Source: UBA10646 sp003456175
GTDB taxonomy: Bacteria; Bacteroidota; Bacteroidia; Chitinophagales; Chitinophagaceae
DNA length: 5,374 bases
Assembly: GCA_031976225.1 (NCBI GenBank)
Contig: DALYLQ010000118.1
Span: 1 to 5,374 of the forward strand
Direction: 5' to 3'
Position numbers and translations under genes: made by a program. The notes beneath the pieces were generated by a model, which was given only the letters and a program-made list of their open reading frames with translations, was not told the origin of the DNA and did not search any database. This document shows, in pieces, positions 1-5,374 of the stretch (its first letter is position 1; each line of letters begins with the position of its first letter).

Positions 1-6
1 ATTCAA

Positions 7-768
7 TTACCAAGGCAAGGGCGGCATACTTTTCAGTAGTTCTAAATAGCGATTGAGGCCTTGCAGTTTTGCAGCATCTAGCCGATAGCTGATGTTTTGT
101 GTGTAATAGCGGTACAAATCGTAATCGGGGAAATTGTTTTCGGCAATTACTGCGGGTAGGTGCTCAAAACCAACTGCATTTGCCGTATTAAAAGTAGCTT
201 CCCAACCTTGCGGTAAATCTGTGGCTGTACATACCCAAGCTGCAAAAACAAATGGCAATCCTGAATATGCAATCCAATGCTCGGCCAAATCGTACACATA
301 AGGATAGTGTTGTAACGCCGTTAAAGCTCTATCGCCAATAATAACACCTGCGGTAGTACCATCTATAGCCTCAATAAAATGTTCATTGGCAGCAACGAGT
401 TGTACATCTTTTTGCCAGTAATGGCGTAGTAACACCCTGCATAAATTAATACTACTTCGGCTTTGATAATCGAGTAGGATAGTGGTTACTTGCTCAATAG
501 GCACCTTACTAAATAAACATACACTTGCTACTGCCTGTGTTGCACCAATACAGAAATCAGTAATCAATGTATAGTTGTTTAACTGTGGTAAAATAGCCAC
601 CGGCACTAAACCAACATGTGCTTTGCCACTGAGTAAATCTTGTGCAATTTTCGAGGGATAGCCTTCATGAATTACGGTATTAGCTAGTAACGCTTCGCTA
701 CGTTTAACACCGTAGAGTAGAGGTTTGGTATTAAGATAACTTACTGCTGCTACTTGTACTTGCTTCAA
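7..768 (-). CDS. mqnA: Chorismate dehydratase MqnA (menaquinone, futalosine pathway)
   Basis: This 253-residue protein belongs to the MqnA/MqnD family. MqnA dehydrates chorismate to 3-[(1-carboxyvinyl)oxy]benzoate, the first step of the futalosine route to menaquinone, in the cytoplasm. The N-terminus carries the MqnA hallmark VSYLNTKPL (residues 9-17), followed by GLVPVA (53-58) and DYQSRSSINL (100-109). The MqnD paralogue instead begins with a motif like SPCPNDT, which is absent here. There is no signal peptide or membrane segment, and the length matches bacterial MqnA, so the gene looks complete. The start is TTG at 768. An in-frame TAA three codons upstream (775-777) and the position of the SYLNTKP motif leave no better start. 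No Shine-Dalgarno sequence is visible. The gene is transcribed away from purB. The other mqn genes are not in the window. The family call is firm; MqnA over MqnD is very likely. Confidence 0.93.
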   Translation of the reverse strand: MKQVQVAAVSYLNTKPLLYGVKRSEALLANTVIHEGYPSKIAQDLLSGKAHVGLVPVAILPQLNNYTLITDFCIGATQAVASVCLFSKVPIEQVTTILLDYQSRSSINLCRVLLRHYWQKDVQLVAANEHFIEAIDGTTAGVIIGDRALTALQHYPYVYDLAEHWIAYSGLPFVFAAWVCTATDLPQGWEATFNTANAVGFEHLPAVIAENNFPDYDLYRYYTQNISYRLDAAKLQGLNRYLELLKSMPPLPW

Positions 769-891
769 TTGATGTTATTTTGCACCTGCAAAGGAAAGCA
801 ATTTCAATAGTCAAATATTTACCGTAAGGTAAGAACTATTGTTTTGATTGTTTTTAAAAAGCACATTTTCGCATTTCAAAATCAATAGCAA
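769..891. promoter_or_regulatory. Divergent mqnA-purB intergenic region, presumed to hold both promoters
   Basis: This 123-bp AT-rich gap separates the TTG start of mqnA (minus) from the GTG start of purB (plus), so it should hold both promoters. On the minus strand, AATATTTG matches the Bacteroidota -7 consensus TAnnTTTG except at its first base, but no convincing -33 TTTG sits at the right distance. On the plus strand, TATTGTTTTG (838-847) is an off-spacing near match. Two nested inverted repeats lie in the middle: CAATAGT/ACTATTG (805-811 and 835-841) and TTACC-GTAA-GGTAA (819-832). Their centres differ by about 2.5 bp, so they are not one clean operator. The role of the gap follows from gene layout; the individual elements are weak. 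Confidence 0.4.
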
Positions 892-2243
892 GTGTCGTTA
901 ACTTCTTTAGCTGCAATTTCTCCAATCGATGGTCGTTACAGACAACAAGTAAGTGCTTTAGAGGCTATTTTTCTGAACAGGCTCTAATGCATTATCGGGT
1001 TTGGGTAGAAGTAGAGTACTTGATTTTTCTATCTGACAAAAAGTTCTGTACGCTCAGTACTAGTGCTAAAAAGGCCTTACGGCAAATGGTACAGCATTTC
1101 AGTGCCGATGATGCTGCTGCTATTAAAGCTATTGAAGCAACTACCAACCACGATGTAAAAGCGGTGGAATATTTTATTAAGCAAAAAATTGAGCAGACCG
1201 ATAGCGCCAATGCGAAAGAATTTATTCACTTTGGTTTAACCAGTCAAGATGTGAATAACACTGCCATTCCAATGGCTTGGCGTGATGCTATAGCACAAGT
1301 ATACATGCCAATACTTACAGAAATAGTTACGCATATTTGGCAACTTGGTGAAACATGGTTAGAGGTACCAATGCTGAGCCGTACACACGGGCAGCCTGCA
1401 AGTCCGACGCGGCTTGGCAAGGAGCTTTTGGTATTTGTTGAACGCTTACGCGGACAAATTCATTTACTACACCTTGTGCCACATGCAGCTAAGTTTGGTG
1501 GCGCTACAGGTAACTTTAATGCTCATGCAGTGGCTTATCCTAACCATAATTGGATAAAACTTGGCAATGAGTTTGTTGAAAAACGTTTAGGCTTACAACG
1601 CATGCAATTCACTACGCAAATTGAGCACTACGATAATCTTGCTGCACAGTTAGATGCTATTAAGCGTATTAATAATATTTTGATAGACTTTGCCAGAGAT
1701 ATTTGGACTTACATTAGCTTAGATTATTTCAAACAAAAAACAAAAGCCGGCGAGGTTGGTAGCAGTGCGATGCCGCATAAAGTGAACCCCATTGATTTTG
1801 AAAATGCCGAAGGCAACTTAGGCGTTGCAAATGCGTTGTTAGAGCACTTAAGTAGCAAGCTACCCGTTAGCCGCTTACAACGCGATTTAACAGATAGCAC
1901 TGTATTACGTAACCTAGGTGTGCCTATGGCTCATACCGTATTAGCACTTAAAAGCATACAAAAAGGCTTAGGTAAGTTGGTGCTACATAATAACAAACTA
2001 CACGACGATTTAGAAGCTAATTGGGCTGTAGTTGCTGAAGCAATACAAACCATATTACGCCGCGAAAATTATCCAAACCCTTACGAGGCGTTGAAAGATT
2101 TAACAAGAGGTAAGGCACAGATTGATAAAGCAGCTATTCATAGTTTTATAGATAACCTTGCGGTAAAAGCTACACTGAAAAAAGAACTAAAACGTATTAC
2201 ACCACATAACTACGTGGGTGTGCTAGCAACCATGCCTGCATAA
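892..2243 (+). CDS. purB: Adenylosuccinate lyase PurB, interrupted by a 1-nt frameshift
   Basis: Adenylosuccinate lyase removes fumarate from SAICAR and from adenylosuccinate in purine and AMP synthesis; it is a cytosolic homotetramer of the fumarase/aspartase superfamily. From GTG 892 the first frame reads a PurB N-terminus, with SPIDGRYR placing Arg15-Tyr16 exactly where E. coli PurB has them. The frame is lost at the T-run 968-972. Restoring one T gives ALEAIFSEQALMHYRV, like E. coli ALRGIFSEYGLLKFRV, and a 450-residue protein. The rest is intact: TTNHDVKAVEYF (84-95), LSRTHGQPA with the catalytic His166, GSSAMPHKVNPID with the catalytic Ser on the flexible loop (291-292), and SKLPVSRLQRDLTDST near 321-336. 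An in-frame TAG two codons before GTG 892 fixes that start. ATG 987 would give 418 residues lacking the substrate-binding N-terminus. Identity is certain. Whether the lesion is biological or a sequencing error is open; PurB is normally needed, so an error is more likely. Confidence 0.93.
966..972 (+). other. purB: Frameshift site in purB (one T missing from a T-run)
   Basis: The upstream frame reads GCT (964-966) then ATT TTT CTG and reaches TAA at 985-987. The downstream frame reads TTT TCT GAA CAG GCT CTA ATG from 969. Changing the five-T run (968-972) to six joins the frames as ALEA-IFSEQ, which matches the Ile-Phe-Ser-Glu of E. coli PurB. This is the typical form of a homopolymer miscall. 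RNA polymerase slippage on the run is possible but unproven. Confidence 0.85.
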
Positions 2244-2262
2244 AGTAGTACCTTACTATAAA

Positions 2263-2308
2263 TAAAAAAGCAGTACCATGATTGATAATTTGTGGCACTG
2301 CTTTTTTA
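2263..2308. terminator. Bidirectional rho-independent terminator between convergent genes
   Basis: The arms are 2263-2278 and 2293-2308, reading AAAAAAGCAGTACCA and TGGCACTGCTTTTTT. They pair with a single A/C mismatch around a 14-nt loop. Six A's on one side and six T's on the other give a U-tract in both transcript directions. The hairpin starts 20 nt after the purB stop (2243) and lies 22 nt past the stop of the minus-strand PAS gene (2331). It therefore can end transcription of both convergent genes. Confidence 0.88.
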
Positions 2309-2330
2309 AGTATGCTGTGTAGAATTAAGA

Positions 2331-4292
2331 TTAATCGTTTTTAGGATTTTGAGATTTTTCAAGTTCATTACTGCTACTATTGGTATCGTAATAGTTCGCA
2401 TTGATAGCGTAAGTTTTTTGCGATATTTCTCTGATAATATCATCAAGTTCATTAGCAGAACGAATGATAGCCTCTAATAGCTTGGGCAAATCGGGCGTAC
2501 TAAAATTTTCATACTCTAATAAGTTAACAAGCCCCATCATACGAGAAAGTGGCGCTCTTACCACATGTGATTGTGTCCAAGCGATTTCTTTTAATAACTT
2601 GTTATGTGTTTCAATGGTTAATAAGTAACGATTACGTTCTGTGATATCATGGATAATTTGGTGTACTAATTCTCTACCATTTACAGTAATAACGCTTGAA
2701 AAAACCTCTACATCATATAACCTGCCATTTGATTTAAAGTGCTTACATTCAAAACGTCCATTGGCTTTTAATAGTATTTCTTCAGAGGACATACTACCTG
2801 TAGTAATACAAATTTGTTGAAGATTTTTTCTTAAAAAATCGAGCTTATCCCATCCATAAAAAGTTAGTGCTGCCTGATTTGCATCAATAAATTTACCCGT
2901 AAGGGCATCTATCAAATACATGGGCGATGCATTATTCACAAACAAGTTTCTAAACCGCTCTTCACTATCTAAAAGTTGGGTTTGTGCTATTTTAAGATCA
3001 GTAATATCTTTTTGTATACCTACAAAATGGGTGAGTTGCTGGTTGCTGTTGTAAATAGGCGACATGGTTAAGTGATTCCAAAACAATGTCCCATCTTTTT
3101 TATAATTACGTATTACTACTGAACTGTTGCGACCTTCTTTGATTGCCGCCCTTAGTTCTTGTAATTCAGGTTGGTCTTTATCATCGTTTTGTAAGAAGCG
3201 ACAGTTTTTGCCAAGTACTTCTTCAATTTCATAGCCTGTAATTTCTCGAAATGCCTTGTTGATGAAAATTAAAGGCATATCGGGCTGACTTACATCGGAG
3301 ATAGAAACACCTACGGAACTAGAATCGATAGCATATTTTAATAAAGCAAGTTGATCTTCGGCAAGCTTACGGCGGGTTATATCGGTATCACTACCTCTAT
3401 ATCCTAATAGTTCGCCGTGTTCATTTAATACGGGCATGCCATTGGTAGACACCCACACATTGCGACCGAATTTATTTACAACCTCATTAACGTAGTTGAC
3501 AAATGGTTTTTTGTTAGAGAAGTTATGCAAAATATCTTTCATTAAATACGATTTGTTTCCTAAAGGAAACAAATCGTAAAAATGTAGTTTATACTCTAAT
3601 TCAGATGGGTGGTATCCTAACACTTCTGTAATTACCGGACTTACATACGTGTATAAACCATTTGCATCCACCTCCCAAGCAAAGGTTTTACTTTGAACGG
3701 CTAAGTCGTTTAATAGTTGATAGCTTTTTGCTAAAGCAGCTTCTTTTTCTTTTAGGCCAGAAATATCGGTAACCGACATTCTAATAAGCTTTGAGGCTTC
3801 ATTATCATTATCAATTACTTCATCTCTACTGCATTGAATTTTAACGAATACCTCGCCGTTTTGTGTATTAAGTAAGGCTAACTCTATGCTTTCAGAATGT
3901 TCTAAACGATTAAGGGTTTTAAAATGCAGGTAAAAACTATCTTGATAATCGGGATGTATGTATTGGGTAATAGGTGTACCTACAATTAGGTTTTTATTTT
4001 TGCCAACCAAGCTTTCAAAAGCATGATTAACATTCACAATTTTTTTATCGTTATCAAATACTACGTAACCTACAGGTGCATCGTAAAATAGGGCTGCAAA
4101 TTGTTTTTCAGACTTGCTTAAACGATCTTGAATACGAGCAAGTTCGCGATTTTGAAATTCTAATTCTTCTTGATAAATGCTTATTTTCTGAATAATTTCC
4201 TAAATCGGTTTGTCTTTCAAAGCATCAACATCAAGCCCAGTCGTATTAAGCACACGAGTGATGAGATCTTGTATGTTATTTGCTTTCGTCAT
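2331..4292 (-). CDS. Four-PAS sensor protein with LOV blue-light domain and orphan DHp domain; amber codon 31
   Basis: From ATG 4292 this encodes 653 codons, with an in-frame TAG at codon 31. In order: an N-terminal segment and coiled coil (about 1-64, with YQEELEFQNREL at 40-51), PAS1 (about 61-180, FYDAPVGYVVFD at its start), PAS2 (188-306), PAS3 (315-432), PAS4 (439-552), a histidine-kinase dimerisation/phosphoacceptor helix pair (563-626, SHVVRAPLSRMMG, His576) and a polar tail. PAS3 is a LOV domain: GKNCRFLQ has the photoactive Cys364 plus Arg365 and Gln368; NYKKDGTLFWN gives Asn396 and Asn406; GIQ gives Gln427. These are the FMN-contact residues of plant and bacterial LOV domains. There is no transmembrane segment, so it should be cytosolic. 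No ATPase domain follows, and the terminator leaves no room for one. It lies 64 bp downstream of a hybrid kinase, likely co-transcribed. A start at GTG 4037 (codon 86) would cut PAS1 in half. Domain calls are strong; the light-sensing role follows from LOV family knowledge; the output partner is inferred. Confidence 0.87.
3000..3350 (-). other. LOV (flavin-binding blue-light) domain within the PAS protein
   Basis: The domain begins VGVSISDVSQPDMPLIFIN, typical of LOV domains, and continues with the FREITGYEIEEVLGKNCRFL segment. The photoactive Cys codon is 3201-3203 (TGT). Every side chain commonly listed as contacting the isoalloxazine or ribityl-phosphate is present: Cys, Arg and Gln of NCRFLQ, both Asn of NYKKDGTLFWN, and the Gln of GIQKDIT. 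By family knowledge blue light makes a Cys-FMN C4a adduct. The other three PAS domains lack these residues. Confidence 0.9.
3547..3578. repeat. Perfect inverted repeat, 15-bp arms, inside the PAS2 coding region
   Basis: TACGATTTGTTTCCT (3547-3561) and AGGAAACAAATCGTA (3564-3578) are exact reverse complements separated by two bases. On the coding strand the repeat spells YDLFPLGNKSY (residues about 239-249) in PAS2. The mRNA would form a strong hairpin there. No T-run follows, so it is not a rho-independent terminator. Confidence 0.9.
4200..4202 (-). other. In-frame amber codon (codon 31) in the PAS/LOV gene
   Basis: The frame from ATG 4292 reads MTKANN...LKDKPI, then TAG at 4202-4200, then EIIQKISIYQEELEFQNREL with no break into PAS1. 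Both sides look like one N-terminal linker, and 4292 to 4037 is an exact multiple of three. CAG, GAG or AAG to TAG is a single-base change. No ATG, GTG or TTG occurs between the stop and codon 86, so re-initiation could only yield a product lacking an intact PAS1. Confidence 0.85.
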
Positions 4293-4356
4293 GATTTTGG
4301 TTAATAAGGATATTGTTTTAGTAAAATCGAATGTAGTCAATTTAGAACATTAATAA
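4293..4356 (-). other. Short gap between hybrid kinase and PAS/LOV gene, likely intra-operonic
   Basis: This 64-bp AT-rich gap lies between the kinase stop (TAG 4359-4357) and ATG 4292. I see no terminator hairpin and no good Bacteroidota promoter pair (TTTG and TAnnTTTG), which fits co-transcription. No Shine-Dalgarno precedes ATG 4292; the 18 bases before it are AT-rich. Confidence 0.45.
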
Positions 4357-5374
4357 CTACGCTAAATGAGCTTCTAATAAAAATCTAAGCTTTTCAGTTT
4401 CTATGGGTTTGGTTAAAAAATCGTTCATACCTGCTGCTATACATTTTTCTTTTTCGTCAGAAGTAGCGCCAGCAGTTAGTGCCACAATGGGTGTAGGGGT
4501 TACATCATTATTTAAGCATTCTATTTTTCTGATACAAGCAGTAGCTTCTAGTCCGTCCATTTCGGGCATTTGCACATCCATTAAAATACAATTAAAGCGT
4601 TGCTTTTTAAAAGCTTCAACGGCTTCAAAACCATTCGCAACACCAACCACTACAGCCGCAGGAAATAAATTTTTAAGTACTGTTGTAATTAACAGCATAT
4701 TCATTTCTACATCTTCGGCTACCAAAATTACGGGTGCTTGCTTTTCATACTTTTCTTGCATTTTTGAAGTACTACCCAATTGCGATACTTCGGTTTTTAA
4801 TGAGGTAGCATTTTCAAGCACTTGCAGTAGTTGTGCAAATTTGATGGGCTTAAGTAAGTTGCAATACAGTAACTCATAACTACATAATTCATATAAAGCC
4901 TCATCTATTACAACATCGTGTAATACAATAATTGGTATTGGCTTTGTATACAAACTTGCTGTATTGCGAACAAGTTTTTGCACGCCATCTACATCATTAC
5001 CGTCGTAGTTTAACAAAATCCAGTCGTAATGACTGCCTGATTGTAACATAGTAGCTGCTTCATTTACCGTAAGGCAACTAGTAACATCTACTTGCCAATA
5101 ATGTAGGTACTGATCTAATACTTCATGAATGCTAGCATCGTTATTAACTAATAATAATTTTTTATGTTGTATGGTACCTTTCGGTAAATGTGTTGCTGTA
5201 TCGAAAGTAGTAGTAATGGCAAATTGAAACGTTGAACCTATACCATAAGTGCTATCTACTAGGATGTTACTATTCATTTTATGTGCTAACATGTTAGAGA
5301 TAGCTAAGCCCAACCCTGTACCACCAAACTTGCGTGTAGTACTACTATCGGCTTGCGTGAACGATTGAAATAAT
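4357..5374 (-). CDS. Hybrid histidine kinase, C-terminal part (ATPase end, pseudo-receiver, receiver); 5' end outside window
   Basis: The frame is open to the window edge, so the start and sensor domains are missing. It opens with LFQSFTQADSSTTRKFGGTGLGLAIS, here split as FTQADSSTTRK and FGGTGLGLAIS: the F and G2 boxes of a HATPase_c domain. Counting from the TTG at 5313 (an internal codon) as residue 1, receiver 1 spans about 51-168 and receiver 2 about 194-316. Receiver 1 is degenerate: its acidic pair is Asn-Asn (LLVNNDAS), the phosphoacceptor is Asn102 (LLNYDGNDVDG) and the conserved Thr/Ser is His132; only Lys155 of KP remains. Receiver 2 is intact: AEDVEMN (Glu200, Asp201), LMDVQMPEMDG with phosphoacceptor Asp246 (codon 4576-4578), Thr280 and Lys302. 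The layout resembles BarA-type kinases but has no Hpt domain in the visible part, so phosphate would leave through a separate Hpt or the receiver would act allosterically. It is co-oriented with the LOV/PAS gene and probably in its operon. Confidence 0.9.
   Translation of the reverse strand, partial: LFQSFTQADSSTTRKFGGTGLGLAISNMLAHKMNSNILVDSTYGIGSTFQFAITTTFDTATHLPKGTIQHKKLLLVNNDASIHEVLDQYLHYWQVDVTSCLTVNEAATMLQSGSHYDWILLNYDGNDVDGVQKLVRNTASLYTKPIPIIVLHDVVIDEALYELCSYELLYCNLLKPIKFAQLLQVLENATSLKTEVSQLGSTSKMQEKYEKQAPVILVAEDVEMNMLLITTVLKNLFPAAVVVGVANGFEAVEAFKKQRFNCILMDVQMPEMDGLEATACIRKIECLNNDVTPTPIVALTAGATSDEKEKCIAAGMNDFLTKPIETEKLRFLLEAHLA

Noticed and set aside
966..972. Programmed -1 ribosomal frameshifting in purB
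   Set aside because: The zero-frame codons ATT TTT do not form an X XXY YYZ slippery heptamer (the Ile codon cannot re-pair on TAT). PurB is not known to use frameshifting. A homopolymer indel is simpler.
992..1210. 72-codon minus-strand reading frame
   Set aside because: It lies wholly opposite the conserved purB N-terminal half and has no recognisable domain; it is an antisense shadow.
2822..2840. AT-only hairpin GATTTTTT/AAAAAATC as a terminator
   Set aside because: It lies inside the PAS4 coding region and has no GC-rich stem; short A/T palindromes like this are expected by chance in AT-rich DNA.
4035..4037. GTG 4037 as the true start of the PAS/LOV protein
   Set aside because: The same frame extends upstream through the first strands of PAS1 (APVGYVVFD) and a coiled coil, so this GTG is an internal valine codon.
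4200..4359. Reassignment of TAG as a sense codon in this genome
   Set aside because: The hybrid kinase ends at TAG (4359-4357) right where its receiver fold is complete. This is not decisive, since readthrough there would add only four codons before a TAA, but recoding is not expected in cellular Bacteroidota.
4403..4879. 158-codon plus-strand reading frame
   Set aside because: It is antisense to the intact receiver 2 of the hybrid kinase. Its composition (Ser, Ala, Thr-rich) is what the reverse of that coding sequence gives.
817..5089. Shared string TTTACCGTAAGG in the intergenic gap and in the kinase gene (near 5075)
   Set aside because: A single 12-13 base match between an AT-rich gap and coding sequence is too little to call a repeat family or a common binding site.
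5311..5313. TTG 5313 as the start of a stand-alone two-receiver protein
   Set aside because: The frame continues upstream through the kinase F and G2 boxes to the window edge, so the codon is an internal leucine of a longer hybrid kinase.

Overview
The window (5374 bp, AT-rich) reads as chromosomal DNA of a Bacteroidota bacterium. Three things suggest this: a futalosine-pathway mqnA, the lack of clear Shine-Dalgarno sequences before the visible starts, and a long multi-PAS protein ending in an isolated histidine-kinase dimerisation domain, a layout I associate with Sphingobacteriia/Chitinophagia-type genomes. The taxonomy is inference only.

Layout: (1) 7-768, minus strand, mqnA (chorismate dehydratase, menaquinone synthesis), TTG start. 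(2) 769-891, a short divergent intergenic region with small inverted repeats. (3) 892-2243, plus strand, purB (adenylosuccinate lyase). The gene starts at GTG 892, and a single missing T in a T-run at 968-972 splits it into two frames. (4) 2263-2308, a hairpin with A- and T-runs at its two ends, between convergent genes: a bidirectional terminator. (5) 2331-4292, minus strand, a four-PAS sensor protein. Its third PAS is a canonical LOV domain with every flavin-contact residue, and its C-terminal phospho-His dimerisation domain has no ATPase domain after it. The frame from ATG 4292 has an amber codon at codon 31, so an automatic caller would start the gene at an internal GTG (4037). (6) 4357-5374, minus strand, the C-terminal part of a hybrid histidine kinase whose 5' end lies beyond the window: end of the ATPase domain, a degenerate receiver, then an intact receiver.

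The kinase and the LOV/PAS protein are co-oriented and 64 bp apart, kinase first. The simplest reading is one signalling unit: a blue-light/PAS input protein that cannot phosphorylate itself, next to a hybrid kinase that can supply phosphate and ends in a phosphorylatable receiver. The two metabolic genes are ordinary housekeeping genes. The points most worth checking are the LOV photoreceptor, the two gene-breaking lesions (purB frameshift, amber codon), the Asn-substituted pseudo-receiver and a perfect 15-bp-arm palindrome inside the PAS gene. No mobile element, CRISPR array, tRNA or rRNA was seen, and no gene-free stretch exceeds 300 bp.
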